From contig NW_024609846.1 in assembly GCF_016920785.2 (NCBI RefSeq), forward strand, positions 79,245,816-79,309,815: 64,000 nucleotides of DNA, written 5' to 3'. The notes beneath the pieces are model-generated. The model searched no databases. It was given only the letters and a program-made list of their open reading frames with translations, and had not been told where the DNA came from. Made by a program: the position numbers and the translations under genes. This document shows, one piece after another, positions 46,480 to 58,107 of the stretch (the first letter of the stretch is position 1; each line of letters starts with the position of its first letter). The stretch is from Ixodes scapularis. Its lineage: Eukaryota; Arthropoda; Arachnida; Ixodida; Ixodidae.

Positions 46480-48125
46480 GTGAGTGGCTCCTGGCACCCA
46501 CACATTGAAGAGCTGCCACCCCAGCCAGAAATTACCCTAAGGTTTTGCAGCAATACTCGGGAACAGCTTTCTTTGGCTTTGCAGTCGGAGCTATGGGTGG
46601 ACCTTGAGTACCGATCAGAGCTGTGCATGTGTACTTTTCACCTCTGAAATGTCACAGAAAGTTGTCCCTGTGTATAGTACAAGCCTCCTATGAACAAAAC
46701 CCATTTATCTGCTTTGCCACAAAGCAGGGGAACAGCCAATCGCTGTCGTTTATGGAAAGAAACCGGTGGATAGTGAGGTACCGATAACAATTATATCCCT
46801 GTGCGAATAGCATTTCTCAGCCAGGATGCTAACAGTGCCTCATCTTTTGCTGCTTTCATTTCATAAATGATGTTGATAGGCTTTCATATGCCATGCAGGC
46901 ATGTTGATGAAGGGAAGCTTATACAGCCTGCGGGACGAGTGTCCAAACAGGATACTTCGAAACATGTGAGGTGACACCTCACCGCCATATGAAGTGAAAG
47001 TTGAAGTCCAGCGGTCCGTCCTCTGTTTGGACATCCACCAGGCAAACATCACGGCTTTCTGCCTCTGCTTTTGTCAGATGTCAGTGTTGGTGCTCGTCAG
47101 ACTTGACGTCACATGTGACCTGCCAGTGGTGTGCCTGTTGCCTGCCCATCTATTGTACCATGGCTCTCCATCGCCATGGTAGCGGAGGCCTTAAGTGTTT
47201 CACTGACAGCCAACAGATCGTGTGAGTGACTGCCCGGACCCACGTGATGAGCGTGCTTTAGGCGTCCCTGAAGAACAGAAACGGACGTTTGCGGAGTGAA
47301 GCTTTCCTCCCTCGGCGAAAAGAAACGGACGGAAGCAAACTGCTGCACGCCTTACGGCGGAGTTGTGTGGCTTCACACATTCTAAAGTCCCCATTTGGGC
47401 AGCCCTTTATGGTACCCAATTTTCGTTGAGGTGTTAGAGGCAAAATAAACATACATATAGCTAAAAAAAACTATTTGCTTTCCATATGGAAGTTGTTTGT
47501 GGAGATGCAGCTTTGCTGAGGGATCAAGCATATATAAAACACAGTAATTGCAATTTATTGTTCTTGAAACGCATGCCTGTCACCATTTCTTGAAATCGAA
47601 GTCCAGGGTAGACTTGGTGCTTCCCACTTCTCCTTGCTGCCTCCTTTCCCACACCCTCTTCCTCTCCCCAAAATTTGATCCCCTTTTCCCCGACTGCACA
47701 GTGTGTGAAACCATGTCCTTCTCTCTTGGTTCCATCTTCCTCTCCTTTGCTATCCTCGCAGTTGTTTTTGATAGCAGTAAACTAAGAGGTTCCTTCTAGA
47801 AGAGCTAGGTTGTGGGCTGCCTTTTAAAGATAAATGGGACCTTGTCTCACAATCGTTTTCTTCAAACATAACCCTGTACCGGGATCCCAGCCTTCAGTGG
47901 AACTAGTAAACAGTGCCGCAATCAGCTGACCTCTTCTCCTGTCACTACCTGCTGATAAGGTTCCCTTTCTTTATGTAATGTGATTTCTTCTAGAAGAGTC
48001 TAGTTTCTGACACCGGTGAATTAGTGGTCGACTGTTTGCAAACACGTGTACAGCAGTGTGCATGCAGAGTTTCTTCTCCAGCCGCAGCGGCTGCTTACGT
48101 TCTTTCAATCCCTTGTCATTTCCAG

Positions 48126-48184
48126 GATCAGTACCAACAGCTGTTTGTGGAGCCCGTCCAAACCATCTTGCCTTCAAAAGTAAA
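48126..48184 (+). CDS. ATP13A3: ATP13A-like coding exon 3
   Basis: This is a 59-nt exon between acceptor TTTCCAG and donor GTGAGT. It reads DQYQQLFVEPVQTILPSKV and leaves two bases (phase 2). In P5B proteins this cytosolic stretch after the N-terminal hairpin is poorly conserved, so the call rests on splice sites, open frame and phase agreement with both neighbours more than on similarity. Confidence 0.75.
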
Positions 48185-48570
48185 GTGAGTTTGCCTTCCT
48201 ATTTGCCCGTTCCATTAAAACGGCGCTTCTCCTACGGTCTACTCTAGTCACTGGCCGGATGTAAATGGCAGGGAGGAGCTTCGATCTCTCCGCTTCCTGC
48301 GCGAGCTTCCTATTACTTTCAATAATGCTTCGGCGTGTCGTTGGAGCGCGATGGAAGGCACAAAGTGCTCGCTGTACTCTGGGCATTTGAACGACTTGCC
48401 TGCCCTTCTCATTCTGTTGGTGACTGCAACGTGTCTGTGGCAGTGTCGTGCTCTAACAACTTGTCGAGCTACGGGCGTAGAAAAAGAAATGCAAGAACCG
48501 TTGTGCGTCATGCGTTTAGTAGGCCTGTTTAGCGACAGGTGTCCTTGCCCATTTCTCGCCGCTTTTGCAG

Positions 48571-48661
48571 TGTTCCCCTCATGGTCTCTGTAACGGGGCA
48601 GGAGGATTTTTCTCCCGACGGACCGAATGAAATGAAGGAGCTGGTAACCCTGAAGCCAGGT
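48571..48661 (+). CDS. ATP13A3: ATP13A-like coding exon 4
   Basis: The exon follows acceptor CTTTTGCAG. Only one of three frames is open, and it joins exon 3 in phase 2. The product is acidic (VPLMVSVTGQEDFSPDGP, then NEMKELVTLKPG). Two overlapping donors occur at the end. The one giving GTAAGC at 48662 restores phase 0 and joins exon 5 correctly; the one two bases earlier (GTGTAA) would break the frame. This segment is variable in the family, so confidence comes from phase logic. Confidence 0.7.
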
Positions 48662-49288
48662 GTAAGCTGAATTTCCTCCTTCCTTGTTCTCTCACACTTT
48701 TGAGTTTTGCTTGTGCGGTCGGTTCCATAGGAAAAGCAAAGATGTCTGCATCTGCTGATTGAGCGTCTGTTGTAGGGAAATAATAGACAACTAAAGTGAG
48801 GCACATCTTCCGAGACTGTAATCTGTACTTACAAAACAAACAGCATAAAAGTAAGATATATGTAGGCATGTGTTATTTCTACTCTTTTTGTTTCGCATAA
48901 TGTCCATTGCATGGCGCCCAGGACGCTTGTCTCAGTCAAGGAAAGTTTGCACCTTTTATTTCATGTGGCACGAAAACTTTACTGTTTATGGAGATCTGCG
49001 TGCCCAGAATATAAACGGTCAGAAGACTCGAAGAGGGGTCGGGTGTTGAGTAAGATTAGTCTTGCACGTAAACTGGTAAAGGTGTAGCCCTCACCTGCTG
49101 GACAGTGTTAACTAAGCCAGGTGCAGACAAGAGAAGGTGCCCAGTCTGTCAGTTACCGAGTTCCTCGTTGCGTTTCCCTCGCAGCATTTGGCGCACGACC
49201 CAACGTACGGTATCCGTTTGGGCAGCAGGACGTTGCGTTCACGTCCGCAGCAAGTGCCCCACAGCCCCTTCCCGCTCTGTTTTTTCAG

Positions 49289-49458
49289 GGAGCCTTCGAA
49301 ACGACGGAGTCTTTAGTGTTCTTCGAGAACAAGAAGGTCCGCTACCTCTGGGACCACGACCTCAAAGTGTTTACGAGGTTGAGGGGTTTCGATAGAAATG
49401 TGCCGTGTTCTTATTTCCACCAGCAGAAAGGAATTTCCCTCCAGGAGCAACTGGTTAG
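49289..49458 (+). CDS. ATP13A3: ATP13A-like coding exon 5 (strand before M1)
   Basis: This exon starts after TTTTTTCAG with GAFETTESLVFFENKKVRYL and continues through WDHDLKVFTRLRGF to SLQEQLVR. The pattern 'aromatic-E ... K.RY.W ... F..L.G ... GlS..EQ..R' is typical of the P5B region just before the first core helix. The 3' border is uncertain. AG|GTAGCG at 49458 gives phase 2, while a donor GTTAGG at 49454 would give phase 0. Both are weaker than the gene's other donors. The following conserved segment (R..YG.N.I) is not found next. Confidence 0.85.
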
Positions 49459-52400
49459 GTAGCGTACAACCATTTTTGTTGCAACACTGCTCTCTCTTTT
49501 TGTCTGGCCGGGCTGGCCAGTCAAATGTTTTCCGCTCCCTTTCTATCCCTTTCTCTCCATCTCTCTCTCTGCCTTTTCGTCTCTCTTTTTTTCTTCATTT
49601 CTGGTGTTGTCGGTTTAGAGGCCAACCCACGTCGTGAGTGCTTGTTAACCTGTTTCTTGTTGGACGTCTCCTAAAACCTGTCTATACCTTATTTCACCTT
49701 ACGATGGACCGCATATGATGCTACGAGGCACCGAAGCTAATCCCATGTCGTTTGAGGGTCACGTGACCTTAGGAGAGGGTGCAGCGATGCGCAGTGTGCA
49801 GAGTCTCATGATACGTACAGGGCGCTGGATTGACTGGGATGACTTGCAGCGTCCACTGCGATCTGTCGTAAAACGAAGTGGTGTATAGCGCGTTAAGATT
49901 TTCCCCAAGAGTAAAGGAATGATGCGACAGATTCACAGACGGTATATCCGTAATGATACAATGATACACGTGGAAGAGTTCTGTGTGGAGGCATGCTATG
50001 TAAGAGAGTAAAATGTTTCTGTAGAGACATTTTAATCTACTTCAGAAGAGCTGGTTTGGATTTATGGGCATGCAAGTATCAGTGGGACCTTTTGAGGGAC
50101 TGCTTGGCGGTATCCACTGCATTGCCTTGCAGTGGACCATTCGAGGCAACTGAGAGCTCTCATGCGAGTCAAATCAGTGGAGAGTCGGAGCTCCACTAAT
50201 GGAACTCAGATTGATCAACATAGCTTTTTTTTTTTCTTTTTATGAGGAATATTTTTAGTGTGAAGCATAGGTTCAACAGCATCCCTTATATTCGTACATA
50301 CTGTGGCAGGTTAAGAGTTGTTCATAAGAAACACTTGGTTTATAGTGATCGTATCAGTATTACACACCATAGTCCTGGCTTCTGACTCTTATGTCTTCTG
50401 GGCTTTACACTCCATAGGCCAAAAACTTTCAAAATTGGAAATAAAAAAATAAAATAAAAAAAAGCCGCATCTCTTTTTAGTACTGTATGAAATCCACTGC
50501 AGGTTGCAAAAACTGCACATTGAGTTACTAGGTGACAGGGCTACCAAAGTTTTGCTTTTAAATACTATGTGTAGGGTCCTTCGTTTTCGGGTTTTGTTTA
50601 TTTCCACGTCCATAACTTTTCTAAGCAAGGATTTTTTTTACTCTTTTTGACATTGTTTTATTGAATGGATAGATGGATGCTAACGGCTGTACCCTTTATA
50701 TCTGACAATAGCTTGCGCCACCTGGCCTAGAAATTAAGAACCAAAAGTATTTCTTTCCTTCGCCAATTTGCTTACCCTCTGTAATTTCGTAACTATCACC
50801 GGCAATGTGGGATATCACTGGGATGACCAAACATTTTTTTTAAATTCTTCAAATTATTTCAGACTACGACCCTAAATGGAGAAGCACATAGAAGAAAATC
50901 AAGGTTAGGCCGGATGGTCCCAACAGGAAAATGGGCAAACCCATTGGATACTCTGGGAGCTTTGAACCCCTAAACTAGGGGACACAAAAGAAATAGTGCA
51001 GTCATGAACGACACATGGAGGACAATGGGCACACAATCATCGGAACAAGAGATGAATAGTCGTTGACAAAAACAAAACCCAAAAACGAAGGACCATAAAT
51101 ATATGCTACTGTATGGAATTTAAGTACATTCAACAGGTGTCATTAACTCTTTGCGCACTCTAGTACGCTACTTTTACCTGATAATTTGTGCATGTTTTAT
51201 TCACAACAGGCCTTTTTTGTATATTGTCGCTAAGCAAATATAAGCTACATGATTATAAACTTTCCAGGTAACCACTTTTGGGGGGGGATACAGCTGATGT
51301 ATCAGTATGTTAGCATTGCATAAAAATAAATACCACAGCTGAGAGTGAGTGCAAATGAACAGTTCATATAGATTTTTGCTGTTCTCTAAAAAATGAATTG
51401 CATGGGTGAAGTGTATGCCTCTCTCGGTATTGTTTCACTGTTAATAATACCATGGAATGATTCTTCAGTTTAGTCAAATACGCTGTGAACAAGTGAAGAA
51501 ATGAGAAAACTTGCGTTTTTGCACATTCTTTATTGAACTGTAGGAAGTGGCATATCTTAGCATAAAAAAAAAGTATGCTGATGATTATCGGATGAGCCAA
51601 TTTAATTGGCGATCCAGGCTCTATTATTGTCTTTCCTAGGGTTGCCTGCTCAAAGATGCAATGTCTTCTTCATTTCCGTAAGGCGGGCCGACATGGGCAG
51701 TTTAATGCCTCGTTATGGCATTACACAACATGCACTGCAATTATTTAAGAAATATATGTAGAAAGCTTGCAATGTGTGCTAAATTTAAGCAACATACAAT
51801 CCGTTATCAAGCCTTTGAAGAATCATTGTACGGTTTTCAAGAGAAGGTTATTGCCAGCTGCTGTGTAGAAGTATGAAAGGGGCATATTTTTAAGTGTTTC
51901 GAATCTGCTTGTAGAACTGGGAAGGTTGTGACTGGCCCATACATTTTGACGAGAAAGAAAGAGAAAACAATACATGGGTTGGCTTTCTTTAAACTCTGCA
52001 CTTGAATCTTTAATTTTAAGCATGATTTTATGTGCATGCACATAAACCTCTTGGCATTGTCTGCTATTTCCTCTTTCCCTTTCCTCCAAACCTTTCAGAT
52101 TTTTTTGTTTCATGATTTTGCGAAGTGTTCTTTGTATGTGTGTATGTGTGTTTGAGCTCATATGATTGAAACAATGCTCCTTCACTTTTTCAGACGAGTT
52201 CTTTTTGGGGATAATGTAATTAGTGTCCAAATACAGTCAGTCTTTCGTATCCTCTTTCACGAGGTTAGTCTTGGATTGATGTCACTTCTCTTTGGATAAG
52301 CACTGTGATTCAAACCGTGAGCAGTAGGCTTTTGGACGAGCGTAATTATCCAAAAATGGCAGCAGCCTTAAAGATAATGTGCACTTTTGATTAGTGAAGC

Positions 52401-53682
52401 ATTGGCTGCTTGTAATGTATTAACCATATGTCTCCATAAACTTTTTTCTGTATGCTAATAACAGCCTAACTGTTTCACTTCTCTTTGTTTGCCTTTACCA
52501 AATGGAAGCTGATAGAAATGCAGACTCCAGTGAAAAAGTTTAGCTTGGTCTTATAAACTTTGTTTTTACGACTAGCTGGAGACTTGTTAATAAAGCACAC
52601 TTATGATAGATGTATGTCATTTATTGCTCTCGTACAGTATTTTAATATTTTTATTGTTAAAGCATCTGCACATTTAACTGTCCCAAAAATGTGCTTGAAT
52701 GTAAAGCATGCATCTGTTACAATCTCTCCCTGACTTAAGCTTTCTCATTTATGTAAGCTTGTACTTTTGCAAAAGCCATTAGCTGCTCTTAACCCACATT
52801 TTCCGGTATATAACATGCACCTCATGTGACCATTACTTGTTTATGTGCACCAGGGTTGCTCTCTGTGAGTATTGGACAACAAAGTCCTGCATTTTGAGCA
52901 CAAGGCATGTCTACAGGAGGGCTTTCAAATGGGCTTTGTAATATTTTTATGCTATTTGTGCAGGGCTTCCTCGTGTGTTAACCTAGGCCTCCAAACAAAC
53001 TCCTGCACCTCTTATACCTACACACACATATATATATACTGTATATATATGTGGTATTCTACGCAACTTGAGCCAAGGTTTAAAGATATTGTGGTGCATT
53101 TTAGGGAGACAAAACCAAACATATAAGTTTGTTCATTGTTTAAAGCAAGCCAGGTTTTTTTTTTTTTTTTTGTATTTTGTCTAATTAATTAATTAATTAA
53201 GATTAATTATTTAACATTTTAAATATTCATTTTAGAGCAAGAGTTCTAATGACAAAGTTGTAGAGCATCCTCAGAAACATTCACTTGCTCAAGTTATATG
53301 AAATACCCTGTATATATACTATATTTTTTTCTGTATTTTTCTTAAAGACAGGAGCAGTTATTTAGTGAAGTGTAACATTTATTCATGTAATTGTAGCAAG
53401 TAAGACATTGCTGCAAAATGAAGTGGGCAAGATTTTGAACGAATAATGAGGCACTTGAGCTGTCAACACCAGTTTAAGGAAGGCTGTTCCAATTGTTTTT
53501 GCACCTTACAAAAATGAAAATTTAAAAGTGTTCAGAGTGTGTGTGTAGGGATTAGTAGGTATGTGGCTTGGGGTGCTCATTATACGCCGGAAAATGTAAT
53601 ATCACTGTGCAAAGCCTAGCCGAAATGTGTGCCAGTCAGTGTCGAGGAGCAACCTGTGACCCCTGTTCCTTGTTTTTTTCAG
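49459..53682. other. Intron 5: no exon found although one is expected
   Basis: This 4.2-kb stretch should hold an exon of about 75-90 nt coding the strand before M1 (R..YG.N.I...). I searched for TAYGG followed by Asn and Ile codons and found none. It holds AT-rich DNA, the dispersed repeat at 50665, short AT repeats at 53030-53050 and a T-run at 53157-53171. Confidence 0.5.
50665..50729 (+). repeat. Dispersed repeat with (GATG)n-like run, copy 2
   Basis: GATAGATGGATGCTAACGGC, TGTACCCTTTATA and TAGCTTGCGCCACCT match 28326-28389 (minus strand). It lies in ATPase intron 5. Confidence 0.7.
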
Positions 53683-53817
53683 GTGCTGGAGCCATTTTAT
53701 GTGTTTCAAGTGTTCAGCATGGCAATCTGGTTCAGTGATAACTATTACTACTATGCCTCGTGCATTATTGCGATGTCGGCATTGTCACTAGTCAGCGGAG
53801 TCTACCAGATCAGATTG
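53683..53817 (+). CDS. ATP13A3: ATP13A-like coding exon 6 (M1-M2)
   Basis: This exon has 45 codons, phase 0 at both ends, acceptor TTTTTTTCAG and donor GTGAGT. It encodes VLEPFYVFQVFSMAIWFSDN, then a YYYYAS cluster, then a second hydrophobic helix ending in VSGVYQIRL. 'EVLNPFYxFQxFSxxxW' followed by 'D.YYYYA' is the hallmark of M1-M2 in P5B ATPases. The family normally has E directly before VL; that residue would come from the missing preceding exon. Confidence 0.95.
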
Positions 53818-54307
53818 GTGAGTTGATGCTAGGAGGGCAATTCCTTGAAAATAAAGCAACCAGAATTGGGAACTCAAAGCTTGGAGTGACAGGCGTAATC
53901 TTGCAAAGGATGGCAAGAAAATTAAATAGGAGCAGGAAAAGTAATGCCTTAGTTTTTGTGTTGGCATTAGCCAACACGAATCATACCGTTAGCTGCTTGT
54001 TTTGGCTTACTGGAGGAAAAATGTTTTCAAATTAAAGGTCTTTTTTACATAGCCTTTTATTTTGAGCTGCCTATATGTAATTGAATTCCCTTACATAATT
54101 TTTGGTTTGTATTTTTCACTTATGTTTTTGTTGGGAAACCAACTGGCCTGGTATAAAAAATCTAGCTCAGTACTTTTTCTTAGTAGACTTTTTCTAGACC
54201 ACTCAATATGTTTTGTAGGTTCCTCTGATGTTTGGTTTTACACTGGCATTGTAATAATAATAGCTTTCTTGGGGGGTTGTTTCATTCTGGTGTCCTCTAT
54301 TTTACAG

Positions 54308-54374
54308 AACCAGAAAGCTTTGAGTAGTACAGTCCATGCTACAGATGTTGTCATGGTGAAGCGTAGCAAGGGTG
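54308..54374 (+). CDS. ATP13A3: ATP13A-like coding exon 7 (start of actuator domain)
   Basis: This is a 67-nt exon with acceptor TTTACAG and donor GTAAGT, phase 0 in and phase 1 out. It encodes NQKALSSTVHATDVVMVKRS and KGG, the linker from M2 into the actuator domain (family pattern 'R.Q...L...V..H..V.V.R'). An intron of 490 bp separates it from exon 6. The open frame upstream of the acceptor is intronic. Confidence 0.88.
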
Positions 54375-55673
54375 GTAAGTGACTTCAGTGCACTTTTTGT
54401 TCCTTCTCTTGGCAAAAGCAGCAGATATCCACTGTTAAAAAAATAAAAAAAAATAAGATTTTTGTTTTTTATTAGTGCTTATTTTGAACAGTTGTATATT
54501 TTATATGAGTGTAATAGCGTAAAATACCGAGCAGACGCCCACCCAAGAGTTAGAGATAATCACAAAATAATGGGCGCTCATCAAGTCTGAGAGCATAGAA
54601 GCGGAAGGGGCGCATGGTACAATAGTAGGCACTCGCTTGGCTCTTATGTGATCCGATGCCATAGGATCACTTCAGGTGTCTGGAGGAATCGCTAATTCTT
54701 AAAGCAGCTGCACCACTGCTCTTGGGTTAGCACTGGTGCTCTCCCATCAAGTGTCACTGCTTTGCACTGGCTCATGCACTTTGCATCACCATGTTTGGAG
54801 ATGTGGCTAATGTGGGAAAGCATCTCTGTGAGCTCGGTGTGCTTAGAAGTTTGCAGGATTGGGCACTTGATATGTCCTTTGCTTTTTATATATCAGATGC
54901 TTTAAAAGTAGGGGGGGGGGGTCTTATTGCGACATGGGTGCAGGTTCAGTATCTTACGGTAAGTCACTGCACCGACACTAGCCTGTCAAAATATCGGGCC
55001 CTCTACAATGTCATGTTAAAGTTTTAAATTGCGTCAGCCTAATCCTTGACAGATGTATGCATAATCAGGAACTATTTGTCTTGCTCTTCTCTTTTTTTAT
55101 TTTTGTGATATTTTTTAAAGGGAAAGCCCAGACATTTTCTAGAAGCAGAAAACACAGTGCACTGGGCATGGGAAAGGGAGCAACGTCCATTGTGTTGTCA
55201 AACATTACTGGTTTTTACTTTGATCCCATTGTAGCCTGCGAGTTGTTTTCGTCGTACCTTTCAAGTGCACTCCTAAATGATGCACAATCTGCAAACCCTC
55301 ACCCGTTGCTACATAGTCGGACAGCTTTTGCAATGATGGATAACACTCTCGCTCCTTTCAGCAGTGATCACTTCATAGTAGAAAGATGCACGTTGGACGT
55401 TTAAAACAGAAATATTTGTCTGGGGTCTGATAACATATCAGCGTCTATAGTTTAAAGGCTCTTCTGAAGCTTTTATACCAATATTAACTTATTTATTCAG
55501 TTTGTCACCAAAAACGGTGTTTTTCTAGGAAAATAGAAGTCATCCATCTTGGTGCCTATTTTACAATCGGGTGACTCGGCAGATGTCCCAAATAATGGAT
55601 CTGTTTCTTTACTGTTTGCATTTCAGAATCTTTTTGATGGTGTAATGCTTGTGCACCTTTCTAGTTATTTTAA

Positions 55674-55735
55674 AAATATACAGTAGTCTCTCGTTATAAC
55701 GAAATTGCTTTTTTCGAATTATCTTTTTTTATCGA
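55674..55735 (+). repeat. Single pogo/Tigger-like terminus
   Basis: TACAGTAGTCTCTCGTTATAACGAAATT resembles ends of pogo/Tigger elements (CAGTAG...TCGTTATAACGAA next to TA). No matching opposite end was found, so it is a truncated copy in ATPase intron 7. Confidence 0.45.
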
Positions 55736-56149
55736 AGTTCAATGTGGTCCCGACCAAAATGCATGCACTTGCAACCTGATTATTTAAAGTGTTCTCGCCG
55801 GTCGACCACGTTTTTTACGAAGGCCGAGCCGCCGAAAGCATGCAAGCCTACACGGAGGCACACAGAGACCCTTGCATTCCCTCCCCCTCCTCCACCGAGG
55901 CGAACGGAAAACAAGAAAACGGAGCAAACGGATGACGAAGTGAAGGGAAGGGCAGGGCAGAGTGTACAGAGCGCCGCATCCAGTGTTGATGCACCGACGC
56001 GGCCAGGAAGCAGCGGGAGCAGCATTGATTTTCCAATGCTACTCACGACGCCCACGGCCAATGCTGCCCTACTCCTGTCGGAATCGGGTCAAGGCAGTGA
56101 TGGGGCCCGTAGGAGATCATATTCGAGAATCCCTGACGTGCGGGCGTAG

Positions 56150-56265
56150 CGGGTAGACCTCAATGCTAGATGCCTACCCACAATTTTTTTCGATCGGCCA
56201 ATAAAAGATCGGCGATCTGACATCATCGCAACCCCTGTGGAAGAAGCAGGCAAACTTGCGTTCCA
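56150..56265 (-). repeat. Fourth copy of the 35-kb CRE-type MITE-like repeat
   Basis: Inverted, it carries GCGCAAGTT-like, CTGCTTCTTCCACAGGGGTT, ATGATGTCAGATCG and GGTAGGCATCTAGCATTGAG blocks homologous to 35056-35175 and 35400-35415. In this copy the CRE is changed to TGATGTCA. Confidence 0.65.
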
Positions 56266-56661
56266 CATAGAAATTGCATTTAAGCAAGAGGGACATGCTT
56301 TTTCTTTTTTTATTGGTCAAAAATGTGTACTAGTTCCTTTCTTGTATGAGGCACATACGATATTGATTTACACGGGATTTGCAGCACCCTTACCATTAAT
56401 AATACTAGTACTTGCTTGCATTTTTTTCTTGTGTATGTTTGTTTGTGCCAGTATCAGGACTATGGCCATATCTGGACACAATGAATAAATAAAGGCACTA
56501 AAAGTATACTCTAAGTGCACTTATGTTTCGGGGAACCCTTCTGGATCAGCAGAAGTGATGGGGGATCCAATCCACCGTGGGGGAGGGGGGTTACTAGATG
56601 ATTGCAATGACAAAAGTCAATTTCAAATGCTGATTGTTGGGCAAGTTGGTATGGTACGTTA

Positions 56662-56898
56662 GAAAACATGATTGCGCTTTGAAGACGGGGACATAGGAAG
56701 GACAGACACCACAGAGCGCTAACTTTCAGCTGATTTAATCCAAGAAACTCAGCGTAGAAACACACTGCGTCACCGCACCACATCTCAACCAATCCGTGGC
56801 CCTGCCACGGATTGGTTGAGATTAAATCAGTTGAAAGCTAGGGCTCTGTGGTGTCTGTCCTTCCTATGTCCCCGTCTTCAAAGCACCATCATGTTTTC
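56662..56898. repeat. 237-bp double palindrome
   Basis: Outer arms of about 79 bp (for example GAAGACGGGGACATAGGAAG) enclose an inner perfect 19-bp palindrome (56782-56800 with 56804-56822). The outer sequence resembles 5' ends of Penelope-like elements placed head to head. It lies in intron 7 of the ATPase gene. Confidence 0.85.
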
Positions 56899-57039
56899 AA
56901 TTTCAAAGCCACCTTGAAGCTCTGAAAAGGGGAATAATCAACCCTACTGACTTGGCGCTCATGGTTTGGTCTAGTATATACCCTTGTGAAACAGTCAGCA
57001 TAAAAAAAAAAAGTTTATTGCTCAGCTTGGTTTATGGTT

Positions 57040-57112
57040 GACGACTAGGACCCTAAGGAGGCCTTCAGGGACCCCAAAGGGTCTGCGGACCCCCATATGA
57101 AAACCACTGTCC
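57040..57112 (-). repeat. Single hAT-like terminus
   Basis: Read on the minus strand it begins CAGTGGTTTTCATATGGGGG and continues TCCGCAGACCCTTTGG, like ends of hAT-type elements (CAGTGGTT...GGGGTCCGC). No partner end is seen. Confidence 0.45.
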
Positions 57113-57309
57113 TAAAGCATACTTTGTTTTATTGCAGGGTGAAATTATCATTCTTTTTGTGTAATCCCTTTTGCTATGGGGGGAAGGAGGAAGGAGATCG
57201 AGGCAGACATACTACGCTCAAAGGTTGTCTTTAGGGCTCGAAGAATATGAGTTAAAATGTTTTTGGTGAGTGTATTTTACTGGTCTTACCTGCTTTTTTT
57301 TACTTTCAG

Positions 57310-57441
57310 TTTATGAGAACGTCCCGTCGGAGCACCTTGTTCCCGGGGACGTAATGGTGGTGCCCCGCAACGGTTGCGTGATGCAGTGCGATGCAGTGCT
57401 CACAGCAGGCAACTGCATCGTCAACGAGAGCATGCTCACGG
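57310..57441 (+). CDS. ATP13A3: ATP13A-like coding exon 8 (actuator domain, first half)
   Basis: This exon follows ACTTTCAG, enters in phase 1 and leaves in phase 1 at donor GTGAGC. The product contains SEHLVPGDVMVVPRNGCVMQ, CDAVLTAGNCIVNESMLTG. 'LVPGD' and 'CDAVL..G.CIVNESMLTG' are near-invariant P5B actuator motifs. The intron falls inside the TGES dephosphorylation loop, between the T-G and E-S codons. Confidence 0.96.
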
Positions 57442-57930
57442 GTGAGCGCCTTCCTTCATCGTTTCTCTAGTGTTTCTCTCGGGAATATAACTTGTACTAC
57501 CTTCACGGTGGAAAAGCTGCCTGAGTGGAAAATGTTTGGGGAATGTCAGCTGAGTATTTGAAGGACCAGATGCCACACACCTCTAAAAGTTGCATGTTTT
57601 ATTTTGCTTCTCTCTTTCAATCATGACCATTTCATTGTGTTATCTCTCTGCTTCTATCATCTCTATGCTTGCTCTACATCTTTCGCTCGCTCTCTCTAAT
57701 CGCAGAAACTGGGCCGCCTCTTTTCGCAACTGCTGAAGGGGAAATAGGCTTAGGGGGCTACATCTAAGCAGTAGAACGATCTTGTCGCATCACTTGGCTC
57801 GGGTTTAGTTCCAGAACCCTAGCCTGGATGCTGCACTTCTCGAATTCTCTGATTTGTTTTAAGCCATTCACTTGATATGTGGCCATGCGAGGGAACTTTG
57901 CTGACCTTTTGTTTGCACGTTCCTCCTTAG

Positions 57931-58107
57931 GAGAGAGCGTCCCCGTGGTGAAGACCCCGCTCCCCAACCCTGGTGTCAGCCAGCCCTCGCTGGATGTGCC
58001 ATTTCACCCAAAGGAGCATGCACGGCACACGCTTTTCTGCGGCACCCGGATCATCCAGACGCGCTACTACGGGACCGAGAGCGTCGAGGCACTGGTCGTC
58101 CGCACGG
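57931..58107 (+). CDS. ATP13A3: ATP13A-like coding exon 9 (TGES loop, actuator domain end)
   Basis: This exon completes TGES and continues VPVVKTPLPNPG, then HARHTLFCGTRIIQTRYYGT and EALVVRTG. The catalytic glutamate of TGES, needed to dephosphorylate the aspartyl-phosphate, is present. 'R-H-T-L-F-C-G-T-x-(I/V)-I-Q-T-R' is a P5B signature. Acceptor CTCCTTAG, donor GTAAGC, phase 1 to phase 1. A 3.8-kb intron carrying the tRNA-Ser gene follows. Confidence 0.96.

Noticed and set aside
48351..48593. 80-codon plus-strand frame running into ATPase exon 4
   Set aside because: It is in a different frame from the exon and hits a stop within it.
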